A stretch of DNA of 64,000 nucleotides from Luteipulveratus mongoliensis (GTDB lineage Bacteria > Actinomycetota > Actinomycetes > Actinomycetales > Dermatophilaceae), in NCBI RefSeq assembly GCF_001190945.1, contig NZ_CP011112.1, positions 2,418,001-2,482,000 of the forward strand, read 5' to 3'. This document shows positions 25,674 through 32,669 of this stretch, in pieces; position 1 is the stretch's first letter; every line of letters starts with the position of its first letter. The notes beneath the pieces are model-generated. The model made no database searches and was not told the DNA's origin. It worked only from the letters and a program-made list of their open reading frames with translations. The translations under genes were made by a program, and so were the position numbers.

Positions 25674-28118
25674 ATGATCATGTTCGGACGAAAGGCGCAC
25701 TCGGTCGTACTCGCCGTTGTTGTCGCGGGCCTGCTGGCGGCCACGTCGGGGACAGCGCTGCCTGGCCGTGCGCTGGGCGCGCCTCCGTCCGGAGTCACCG
25801 GTGCCCCGAGCGCGCACACCCTGTGGTACGACAAGCCGGCTACCGACTGGGAGCGTGAGTCCCTGCCCGTGGGCAACGGACCGCTGGGCGCGAGCTTCTT
25901 CGGCGGCGTGGACAAGGAGCGTCTTGCGCTCAATGAGAAGACGTTGTGGACGGGTGGCCCGGGTTCGCACGAGGGCGGACACGCGTACGGCTTCGGCAAC
26001 TGGGAGCAGCCGCGACCGGGTGCCCTCGATGAAGTCCGTCGGCGCATCGCCACTGATACCAAGGTGCCGTCAAGCTGGGTCGGACAAAAGCTGGGACAGT
26101 ACGAGTGGGGCTTCGGCGCGTACCAGCCGTTCGGTGACCTCGGCCTGGACTTCGCCGATGCGTCTGGTGACGTCAGCGGCTATCGGCGGTCGCTCGACCT
26201 GCAACAAGGCGTCGGAAGTGTTGTCTACCAACGGAATGGGACCACCTTCCGCCGGGAGTACCTGGCCAGCCATCCCGCGGACGTCGTGGCGGTGCGCCTG
26301 ACAGCAGACACTGCTGGCGCGATCTCGTTCACCACGTCCTTCACGTCTCCCCACGCCGGCCGCTCGGTGAGTACGTCCGGCGGGCGGATGACCATCCGCG
26401 GGAGCCTTCCCGACAACGGCCTCGTCTACGAGGGCCAGGTCCAGGTGGTCGCCGACGGCGGCACGGTGCTGGACGGCAAGGAGACGCTCACGGTCCAAGG
26501 GGCCACCGCCGTCACCCTGCTGTTCTCGGCGGCCACCAACTATGCCGATACCTATCCCGCCTACCGCGGCGCGGACCCACACCACAAGGTCTCGACGAAG
26601 ATCAACGCGGCGGCAGCCCTGCCCTATCGAGTTCTGCGGTCCCGGCATGTGGCCGACCACACCGGGCTGTTCAACCGGATGTCGCTCGACCTGGGGCAAC
26701 CGCTCCCAGCGGTGCCCACGGACCAGCTGGTAGCCGGCTACACCGGGAGCAGGCCGCAGGACACATCCCTCGAGCAGCTGTTCTTCGAGTACGGCCGGTA
26801 CCTGCTCATTGCCTCATCTCGCGCCGGGTCGCTGCCGGCCAACCTGCAGGGTGTCTGGAACACCAGCACGGCACCTCCGTGGGACGCGGACTACCACGTC
26901 AACATCAACCTCCAGATGAACTACTGGCCGGCTGAGGTGACCAACCTGACCGAGACGACGGCGCCGTTGTACGCGTACGCCGACTCCCTGCGTGCCCCGG
27001 GACGCGTGAGCGCCCGTCAGATCTTTGGGGTCGACAAGGGCTGGGTCGTCAGCAACCAGACCAACCCTTGGGGCTTCACGGGCGTGCACGACTACGCCGA
27101 CTCGTTCTGGTTCCCGGAGGGCGGCGGGTGGCTCGGTCAGTCCTTCATGGAGCACTATCGATTCACCGGCGACAAGACCTTTCTGCGCAAGACGGCTTAC
27201 CCGTACCTCAAGGAGACGGCGGAGTTCTGGTTGGACTTCCTGGTGCCAGACCCTCGGGACGGCAAGCTCGTCGTGACACCGAGCTTCTCACCGGAGCAGG
27301 GGTCGTTCTCGGCCGGCGCGAGCATCTCCCAGCAGATCGTCTGGGACCTGCTCAGCAACACGATCGAGGCGAGCCGTGACCTCGGGGTCGACACGGACTT
27401 CCGCAAGGAGCTGACCACGACCCTGAACCGGCTGGACCCGGGCACCCGGGTGGGCTCGTGGGGGCAGCTCCAGGAGTGGAAGGAGGACTGGGACGACCCG
27501 ACCAACCAGCACCGCCACGTCTCGCACCTGTTCGGTCTGTTCCCCGGAAGACAGATCTCCCGGGACGACACGCCTGCGCTGGCCAAGGCCGCAGAAGTCT
27601 CGCTCCGGGCCCGAGGCAACGGCGGGACCGGGTGGAGCACCGCGTGGAAGACCAACTTCTGGGCGCGACTGGGTAACGGCGACGAGGCACACTCAACCCT
27701 GGCCGGCCAGCTGAACGAGTCCACGCTCCCGAACCTGTGGGACAGCCACCCGCCGTTCCAGATCGACGGCAACTTCGGCGCCACCAGCGGCATGGCGGAG
27801 ATGCTGCTGCAGAGCGGGGAGGGCGTGGTGGATCTGCTTCCGGCGTTGCCGACCGCCTGGGACAAGGGTCGCGTCGACGGCCTACGTGCCCGAGGTGGTC
27901 TCACGGTCGGCATGGACTGGAAGACCGGTCACCTGGGCGAGGCCCGCCTGCGGGCCGATCGGACTGGCACGGTGCGGGTGCGCAACGCGGAGTTCGCAAC
28001 CACGCCGATGCGGGTCGTCGGCGAGCAAGGCAGAGCAGTGGCGAGCACCCTCCGCGGCGATGTGCTGGAGATCGAGGCCAGAGCGCACGAGTCGATTCGC
28101 ATCCTCCCGAAGGCCTGA
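25674..28118 (+). CDS. Secreted GH95 alpha-L-fucosidase
   Basis: An 814-residue exported enzyme. After a signal peptide (about 1-37) comes the GH95 N-terminal beta domain (LWYDKPATDWERESLPVGNG, LNEKTLWTGGPG), then the (alpha/alpha)6 barrel. Catalytic-site residues known from Bifidobacterium AfcA have counterparts: the Asn pair in HVNINLQMNYWPAE (about 409-411), Glu541 in TPSFSPEQ, and Asp in QIDGNFGAT (about 697). Family members cleave alpha-1,2-fucose or alpha-L-galactose from glycans by inversion. Start ATG has AGGAG upstream. Flanked by an operator-like palindrome upstream and a GntR/LacI regulator downstream on the other strand. Confidence 0.93.
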   Translation: MIMFGRKAHSVVLAVVVAGLLAATSGTALPGRALGAPPSGVTGAPSAHTLWYDKPATDWERESLPVGNGPLGASFFGGVDKERLALNEKTLWTGGPGSHEGGHAYGFGNWEQPRPGALDEVRRRIATDTKVPSSWVGQKLGQYEWGFGAYQPFGDLGLDFADASGDVSGYRRSLDLQQGVGSVVYQRNGTTFRREYLASHPADVVAVRLTADTAGAISFTTSFTSPHAGRSVSTSGGRMTIRGSLPDNGLVYEGQVQVVADGGTVLDGKETLTVQGATAVTLLFSAATNYADTYPAYRGADPHHKVSTKINAAAALPYRVLRSRHVADHTGLFNRMSLDLGQPLPAVPTDQLVAGYTGSRPQDTSLEQLFFEYGRYLLIASSRAGSLPANLQGVWNTSTAPPWDADYHVNINLQMNYWPAEVTNLTETTAPLYAYADSLRAPGRVSARQIFGVDKGWVVSNQTNPWGFTGVHDYADSFWFPEGGGWLGQSFMEHYRFTGDKTFLRKTAYPYLKETAEFWLDFLVPDPRDGKLVVTPSFSPEQGSFSAGASISQQIVWDLLSNTIEASRDLGVDTDFRKELTTTLNRLDPGTRVGSWGQLQEWKEDWDDPTNQHRHVSHLFGLFPGRQISRDDTPALAKAAEVSLRARGNGGTGWSTAWKTNFWARLGNGDEAHSTLAGQLNESTLPNLWDSHPPFQIDGNFGATSGMAEMLLQSGEGVVDLLPALPTAWDKGRVDGLRARGGLTVGMDWKTGHLGEARLRADRTGTVRVRNAEFATTPMRVVGEQGRAVASTLRGDVLEIEARAHESIRILPKA

Positions 28119-28143
28119 GGGCTCGGCGTGGAGCCCTCAGGCC
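28112..28143. terminator. Bidirectional terminator between GH95 and regulator
   Basis: Bases 28112-28124 and 28131-28143 form a perfect 13-bp stem (core CTGAGGGCTC/GAGCCCTCAG) with a 6-base loop. It includes the stop codons of both convergent genes, so each gene's end doubles as its terminator. Confidence 0.7.
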
Positions 28144-29303
28144 CCGCGGCCGCCAGCAGAGGTCGGCAGGTTCGGGTGGACGCGCTGCGCTCCGCAGGAC
28201 TCGCGGACCACGATGCGAGGCCTCAGCCTGATCTGCTGCACGGGACAGGCGTCGCCTTCAGTGATGCGCCGCAGCAGGACTCCGACCGCGGTCTCACCGA
28301 TCCGGAACTTAGGTGGTGAGACCGCGGTGAGCGGCACTGCCGCGATGTCGGCCGTCTCGTCGTCGTACGAGACGATCGCGAGGTCCTCGGGTATGCGGAC
28401 ACCGGCGCGGCTGGCGGCGCCCTCCAGGAAGGCGGCTTCCCGGTCGCCGAACGCGAGGGCCGCGGTCGCGCCGGCCTCGCGCAGCGACGCGATCGCCTGG
28501 TCGGCCTCGGGACCGGCCCACGCGTGGTACGTCGTGAAGGTTTCGCCGAGCTCGGGAAGCGAGAGCCGGGCCAGTGCCTCGCGATAGCCCCGAAGCACTT
28601 GGTCCCCAGTGGGATTCGGCGAGCGGCAGACCAGACCGATCCGGGTGTGCCCGAGATCGACCAGGTGCTGGACGGCATCCATCGCTCCGCCGGCGTGGTC
28701 GGTGCAGACGTGCTCGCTTCGGTCCTCGGTCCCCGCGTCCAGCGGGCGCCGTTCGAGCAGGACGACTGGTACCTGGAGCTGCATGAGCTCAGCCACTCGC
28801 CGCTGTGGGTCTTCGATGTCGTGCAGGGTCGGCGCGAGCAGGAGACCGTCGACATCGGAGTCGAGCAGCGATGCGATGTCGGTGTCCTCACGAGCGCCGT
28901 CGTACTGGGAACAGGCCAGCACGAGGCGGGCGGAGGCGGCGGAAAGGGCCGACTCGATGCCGGCGAGCACGCTCGGGTAGTACTGGGTCGTGCTCGGGAC
29001 CAGGACTCCGACGGTCCGTCGGACTCGGGGAGGCGTGGTGCGCTCGGCGACGAAGGTGCCTGCGCCCTGACGGCGGACGACCAGGCCCTGCTCTGCCAGC
29101 TCGTCAAACGCTCGACGCACCGTGGTCAGGGACAACCCGCTGCGTGTGACCAGCTCCTTCTCCGTGGGGAGCTTGGCGCCGGGCACCCACTCTCCGGCCA
29201 GGATGCCCCGGCGCAGCTCCCCGGCAAGCGACCGGAACTTCAGTTCTCGGACCGTGGCATCGCGGGGCGCACCGCGCACGCGTCGATGTCCCATGCCACC
29301 CAT
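28137..29303 (-). CDS. GntR-LacI hybrid transcriptional regulator (AraR-like)
   Basis: A 388-residue repressor-type protein. N terminus: GntR winged helix (LAGELRRGILAGEWVPGAKLPTEKELV, then LSLTTVRRAFDELAEQGLVVRRQGAGTFV). From about residue 95: a periplasmic-binding-like sugar domain (TVGVLVPSTTQYYPSVLAGIE, DGLLLAPT, RIGLVCRSPN, AIVSYDDETADIA) as in LacI proteins. It should sense a sugar and release DNA. It lies between the fucosidase, which it converges with, and the lectins, from which it diverges. Both have similar palindromes in front of them. No clear ribosome site at 29303; the Met three codons later is possible. Confidence 0.9.
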   Translation of the reverse strand: MGGMGHRRVRGAPRDATVRELKFRSLAGELRRGILAGEWVPGAKLPTEKELVTRSGLSLTTVRRAFDELAEQGLVVRRQGAGTFVAERTTPPRVRRTVGVLVPSTTQYYPSVLAGIESALSAASARLVLACSQYDGAREDTDIASLLDSDVDGLLLAPTLHDIEDPQRRVAELMQLQVPVVLLERRPLDAGTEDRSEHVCTDHAGGAMDAVQHLVDLGHTRIGLVCRSPNPTGDQVLRGYREALARLSLPELGETFTTYHAWAGPEADQAIASLREAGATAALAFGDREAAFLEGAASRAGVRIPEDLAIVSYDDETADIAAVPLTAVSPPKFRIGETAVGVLLRRITEGDACPVQQIRLRPRIVVRESCGAQRVHPNLPTSAGGRGA

Positions 29304-29351
29304 GATGGTGGTCGCAAAGGGATGATTGAAGGTCTAATTCGGCCGGCGGCA

Positions 29352-29380
29352 CCACCTTTTGCAGTCTGGTCGAAAGGTGG
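29352..29380 (+). other. Conserved hairpin/CGAAAGGT box upstream of lectin A
   Basis: CCACCTTT (29352-29359) and AAAGGTGG (29373-29380) are a perfect inverted repeat with a 13-base loop. The right arm contains CGAAAGGT (29371-29378), also present before lectin B (30104-30111) and lectin C (30807-30814). Confidence 0.5.
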
Positions 29381-29391
29381 AGCCGCATCCC

Positions 29392-29424
29392 CCGACCGGC
29401 GTCCGATCGGTGTTCCTGTCCTGA
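29392..29424 (+). promoter_or_regulatory. Operator-like 8-3-8 site and conserved promoter box of lectin A
   Basis: CCGACCGG-CGT-CCGATCGG (29392-29410) is an imperfect version (7 of 8 arm pairs) of the palindrome before GH95. The adjoining GTGTTCCTGTCCTGA (29410-29424) is identical before lectin B and nearly so before lectin C, 25-28 bases before each start. It is probably the promoter core or transcript start. Confidence 0.5.
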
Positions 29425-29452
29425 TCGTGAACAACCTCAAGGGGAGTACGTC

Positions 29453-29977
29453 ATGAAGAAGAAGCTGATCATGGGCGCCGTCGGCCTAGTGGCCGCTGCC
29501 GCACCGATCATCGCCGTGCCCGCGATGCATGCCAGCGCGAAGCCCGCGGACGCTGTTCAGACGTTCATGAACGGCATGAGTGCTGACTGCATCGACGACA
29601 GTGACCAAGGCCTGCGGATGATGGACTGCGAGTCCGACAACCCGCACCAGCAGTGGGAAGTGCGCAAGTGGAACGACAACACCCGTCAGCTCAAGAACGT
29701 CGCCACGGGCCGGTGCCTGGACCACAGCAACCAGTACGGCGTCCGCACCTTCACCTGTCACGACCCGTCCAGTGACTTCTCCAAGTTCCAGAGCTGGACG
29801 GTGGATCACAAGTCGGGCAGCGCCGGCGACGGCGAGGCCTCGGGCATCAGCCTGACCAACCAGGCGACCGGCACGCGGCTGGCCGAGGAGGGGAGCGGCT
29901 GGTTCGGTATCGGCGGCGGCGACCTGATCGGTACGCCGGCGGACGGTGGCATCGACAACAACGAGACCTGGAGCTGA
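29453..29977 (+). CDS. Secreted ricin-type beta-trefoil lectin A
   Basis: A 174-residue exported protein. Signal peptide MKKKLIMGAVGLVAAAAPII...HASA; mature part is a single ricin-like domain with repeated LD..N/S (DCIDDSDQGLRM, RCLDHSNQYGV) and QxW motifs (HQQWEV, FQSWTV, ETWS). Such domains bind galactose-type sugars or other glycans. Closest relatives are the next two genes, with nearly the same signal peptide. It has a longer, Gly-rich C-terminal part than its paralogues. Ribosome site AGGGGAG. No catalytic domain, so it is a free lectin or adaptor. Confidence 0.85.
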   Translation: MKKKLIMGAVGLVAAAAPIIAVPAMHASAKPADAVQTFMNGMSADCIDDSDQGLRMMDCESDNPHQQWEVRKWNDNTRQLKNVATGRCLDHSNQYGVRTFTCHDPSSDFSKFQSWTVDHKSGSAGDGEASGISLTNQATGTRLAEEGSGWFGIGGGDLIGTPADGGIDNNETWS

Positions 29978-30027
29978 GGCTCCCTGCTGGCGCCGCGGCC
30001 CTACCCCCCGACGCGTCGCGCCACCTC

Positions 30028-30061
30028 GACCCCCGGAGCGCCCTCCCGCGCTCTGGGGGTC
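30028..30061 (+). terminator. Terminator of lectin A
   Basis: Bases 30028-30041 pair with 30048-30061 over 14 positions with one G-U wobble, around a 6-base loop, 50 bases after the stop codon. Confidence 0.7.
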
Positions 30062-30103
30062 AGGTCATGCCCTGGACGCGAGCGCCGACCTTTGCAGTTT
30101 CAT

Positions 30104-30157
30104 CGAAAGGTGGAGCGGGTCTTCGTGGCCGGCGTCGGATCAGTGTTCCTGTCCTGA
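30104..30157 (+). promoter_or_regulatory. Conserved upstream region of lectin B
   Basis: CGAAAGGT (30104-30111) and GTGTTCCTGTCCTGA (30143-30157) are spaced exactly as before lectin A (39 bases start to start). ACCTTT (30088-30093) again pairs with AAAGGT. Between the boxes, GTGGCCGG-CGT-CGGATCAG (30125-30143) is a degenerate form of the GH95 palindrome, with the right half well kept. Confidence 0.5.
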
Positions 30158-30184
30158 ACGTGAATGACTTCAAGGGAGTACGTC

Positions 30185-30655
30185 ATGAAGAAGAAGCTCA
30201 TCCTGGGGGCTGCGGGCCTTGTGGCTGCTGCCGCTCCGATCCTCGCCGTGCCGGCGATGCACGCCAGCGCCGCGCAGGGCGACCCGACCAACACCTTCCG
30301 CAACCTGGCCTCCGGGCGCTGCCTCGATGACAGCAACGAGGGCCTGCGGATGTTCAGCTGTAACGGTGGTGACTTCCAGAAGTGGGAGGTCCACAAGTGG
30401 AACGACGACACCCGCGAGCTGCGCAACAAGGCCACCGGCCGGTGCCTCGACCACAGTGAGGCCTACGGTCTGCGCACCTACCCGTGCAACAAGTCCAAGT
30501 GGCAGAGCTGGTACGTCATCCACGGGCTCGGTCGTAACGTCAACGGCTCGGAGATCCAGCTGGAGAACCAGCAGACTCGCAAGGTTCTCGACGGCTCGTT
30601 CAACAAGCCGGGTGCGAGTGAGAACTGGTACGACGGCACGCAGGCCTGGGTCTGA
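30185..30655 (+). CDS. Secreted ricin-type beta-trefoil lectin B
   Basis: A 156-residue exported protein with signal peptide MKKKLILGAAGLVAAAAPIL...HASA. One ricin-like domain: RCLDDSNEGLRM, FQKWEVHKW, RCLDHSEAYGLRTYPC, WQSWYV, and a terminal TQAWV. Paired cysteines (GRCLDD...SCNGG; GRCLDH...YPCNK) would be disulfides after export. Starts MKKK after AGGGAG. It is its own transcription unit, with a terminator before and after, which implies separate control rather than an operon. Confidence 0.85.
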   Translation: MKKKLILGAAGLVAAAAPILAVPAMHASAAQGDPTNTFRNLASGRCLDDSNEGLRMFSCNGGDFQKWEVHKWNDDTRELRNKATGRCLDHSEAYGLRTYPCNKSKWQSWYVIHGLGRNVNGSEIQLENQQTRKVLDGSFNKPGASENWYDGTQAWV

Positions 30656-30693
30656 GCTGATCCGCACCACCCCTTGCCCGTCGTGGGGCACCC

Positions 30694-30727
30694 AAGGCGC
30701 CGTTCCTCCCATGAGGAACGGCGCCTT
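30694..30727 (+). terminator. Terminator of lectin B
   Basis: AAGGCGCCGTTCCT (30694-30707) and AGGAACGGCGCCTT (30714-30727) make a perfect 14-bp stem with a 6-base loop. Confidence 0.8.
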
Positions 30728-30806
30728 GCCATGCGCGAGCAGATGATCTCGAAAGCCGTTGCAGTGCATGGGAATTCGGTTGCCGCGGGCACTCTTCAGG
30801 CCAGCC

Positions 30807-30871
30807 CGAAAGGTCGGCTACCGAGGGAGCCAGACTCGCTGGGCGACGTCCTATCCGTGTACTTGTCCTGA
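30807..30871 (+). promoter_or_regulatory. Conserved upstream region of lectin C
   Basis: CGAAAGGT (30807-30814) and GTGTACTTGTCCTGA (30857-30871) match the boxes of lectins A and B, but their spacing is 50 instead of 39 bases, that is one helical turn more. The GH95-type palindrome is not recognisable here; only CGTCCTATCCG remains. Confidence 0.45.
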
Positions 30872-30896
30872 GCCGCAAGACCACGGAGGAAGAGTC

Positions 30897-31346
30897 ATGA
30901 AGAAGAAGATCATCCTGGGGGCCGCTGGTCTGGTGGCCGTCGCCGCACCGATCGTCGCCGTCCCGGCCATGCAGGCCGACGCCGCATCGGGGACCCAGAC
31001 GTTCAAGAACGCCAGCACCGGCACGTGTCTGGACGACAGCAACCGCGGTGTCCGCGTCATCGGCTGCCACGGCGGACCGAACCAGCAGTGGCGCGTCCGG
31101 GTGTGGAACGACGGGACCCGCGAGCTGCGCAACGCCGCGACGGGCAACTGCCTGGACTACAGCAGCCGTTACGGTCTGCGTGGCTACCCGTGCAACAAGT
31201 CCAAGTTCCAGAGCTGGTTCATCGACCGTTGGAACGGCAAGATTGCCTTCCGCAACCAGCAGTACGGCCAGCGCCTTGAGGCCAACTGGTTCAGCGGCGT
31301 CGGTGTTGACTGGTCGAGCAGCTCCAAGACGCAGTTCTGGTCCTGA
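30897..31346 (+). CDS. Secreted ricin-type beta-trefoil lectin C
   Basis: A 149-residue exported protein with signal peptide MKKKIILGAAGLVAVAAPIV...QADA. Ricin-like motifs: GTCLDDSNRGVRVIGC, NQQWRVRVW, GNCLDYSSRYGLRGYPC, FQSWFI and TQFWS. Highly similar to lectins A and B, so the three arose by tandem duplication. Ribosome site GGAGGAAG. It ends before a strong bidirectional terminator facing a reverse-strand regulator gene. Confidence 0.85.
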   Translation: MKKKIILGAAGLVAVAAPIVAVPAMQADAASGTQTFKNASTGTCLDDSNRGVRVIGCHGGPNQQWRVRVWNDGTRELRNAATGNCLDYSSRYGLRGYPCNKSKFQSWFIDRWNGKIAFRNQQYGQRLEANWFSGVGVDWSSSSKTQFWS

Positions 31347-31397
31347 CCCCACGATCTGGCCCAGCGCGCAGCCTGTCAGCGCGCGCGGGTCACGACG

Positions 31398-31433
31398 CGA
31401 TCCCGGTGCGCACCTGTCAGCGCACCGGGATCG
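31398..31433. terminator. Bidirectional terminator after lectin C
   Basis: CGATCCCGGTGCGC (31398-31411) and GCGCACCGGGATCG (31420-31433) form a perfect 14-bp stem with an 8-base loop, between convergent transcription units. Confidence 0.8.
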
Positions 31434-31512
31434 TGTGCGTCTGGGGGTCGTACGATCTCGCGGGCTCGAGGACATCCGGGCCACCGAACTCGCCGAAACG
31501 GACAGCCTTCAC
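31417..31512 (-). pseudogene. Truncated N terminus of a quinone oxidoreductase
   Basis: From a GTG at 31512 the reverse strand reads VKAVRFGEFGGPDVLEPA, the typical first 18-20 residues of zinc-independent NADPH:quinone oxidoreductases. After that the frame loses similarity (RSYDPQTHTIPVR) and stops at 31417, running into the terminator hairpin. A GGAG ribosome site is kept upstream, and it begins 20 bases after the stop of the winged-helix regulator, so regulator and oxidoreductase were probably an operon before the rest of the gene was deleted. Confidence 0.6.
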
Positions 31513-31531
31513 CGGTGGCTCCGGTCTTGGT

Positions 31532-32527
31532 CTAGCTGACGATGTTGCGCAGCAGGGTCGACCCGGAGGAGCTGATCGAGTGCTGCACCGATCGACCCGC
31601 GCGACGGGTCTGCACCAGCCCGGCGGCGTGTAGTACCCGCGCGTGCTCGCTGGCGCTGGCCAGCGAGATAGAGGTGCGTTGCGAGAGCTCCGTGGTCGAG
31701 CATGCACTGCGCGAGATCTCGCGCAACACCTTGGCCCTGGTGCTGCCGAGCAGGTCGTCGAGGGCTCGCAGGTGGTCATGGTCGCGTGGGGTCGTGGTCT
31801 GGTGCCACGTGAGGTCGTGGTGGATCGGGTAGACGAGAACCGGTTGAAGGCTGGTGTCCCGCAACGCAATCGGATGGCGGTGGCAGAAGAACGAGGGGAC
31901 GAGGCGCAGTCCGCGCCCGTCGAGCCACAGATCGGAGTCGACGTGCCCGATGTCGACTTCGAGCACGGGTGGGCGCCAGTGGATCTTGGGATGCAGCTCC
32001 GCGGCCGCACCCGCGAGGCCGCCAGCGACGACGACCCTGGCGCGCGAGTCGAGGTCCTGGCTGGTCTGCCGGCGGATGCTGGACCAGAACGGTGCGAGCG
32101 CGCGGTCGTGATAGCTGCGAATCGCGCCGCCCAGCCTGGTCATGGTGCCTCGGTCGGGCTCTGGCGTCGTCAAGGCGTGTGCCCACGAGGGCAGTGGCCG
32201 GTCCTCGGCGAGATCGCGCAGGTCGGCACCCAGGCGAGCGGCCGGCGTACCGACGATGGCCTGGAGCCCGGCGTCCAGGCCGTGCACGGACTCGGCGGGC
32301 GTGAGGAAGTCGGGTGAGTAGCCCTCGGCCGGTGCGAGATCGATCAGCCGCCGGTCACTGTCCTCGAGCTGGCTCTTGATCCGCCGCCGCCACCGGCCAT
32401 AGACATCGGGCTCGTCGTCGGTCTGCAGCATGTGCAGGCTCAGCAGCACCTCCCACAGCGGGTCGGGCTCCGTGGCGAACCGGGTGCGGGCCAGGTCATC
32501 GACGCCGAAATGGATCCGCAGACTCAT
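31532..32527 (-). CDS. Winged-helix (ArsR-like) transcriptional regulator, paralogue 2
   Basis: A 331-residue protein starting MSLRIHFGVDDLARTRFATEP after a GGGAGGGGA site. The C terminus is an ArsR-type winged helix (LLGSTRAKVLREISRSACSTTELSQRTSISLASASEHARVLHAAGLVQTRRAGRSVQHS). The N-terminal domain matches paralogue 1 at 19682-20656 (LLSLHMLQ, LAPAEGYSPDFLTP, VLVYPIHHD). The pair brackets the secreted-protein locus. A truncated oxidoreductase start follows it; such regulators often sit next to oxidoreductases or exporters. Ligand unknown. Confidence 0.8.
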   Translation of the reverse strand: MSLRIHFGVDDLARTRFATEPDPLWEVLLSLHMLQTDDEPDVYGRWRRRIKSQLEDSDRRLIDLAPAEGYSPDFLTPAESVHGLDAGLQAIVGTPAARLGADLRDLAEDRPLPSWAHALTTPEPDRGTMTRLGGAIRSYHDRALAPFWSSIRRQTSQDLDSRARVVVAGGLAGAAAELHPKIHWRPPVLEVDIGHVDSDLWLDGRGLRLVPSFFCHRHPIALRDTSLQPVLVYPIHHDLTWHQTTTPRDHDHLRALDDLLGSTRAKVLREISRSACSTTELSQRTSISLASASEHARVLHAAGLVQTRRAGRSVQHSISSSGSTLLRNIVS

Positions 32528-32669
32528 GCTGTCCCCTCCCTGTCGGCGTCGGTACCGTCGCACGGCGCGATCGCTACACCCCCGAACCAATTTACGGCGT
32601 ACGCGAATCAAAAAGTGCCTGCGACGACGCCAGTTGGTGCGACGGGCGCTGGTCGAAGCGGGTTCCGGG

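Noticed and set aside
20719-32600. GGCGTACGCG shared between the terminator at 20738-20747 and the region upstream of the second winged-helix regulator (about 32592)
   Set aside because: The CGTACG core is very frequent in this genome and the surrounding bases do not align, so a common operator is not supported.
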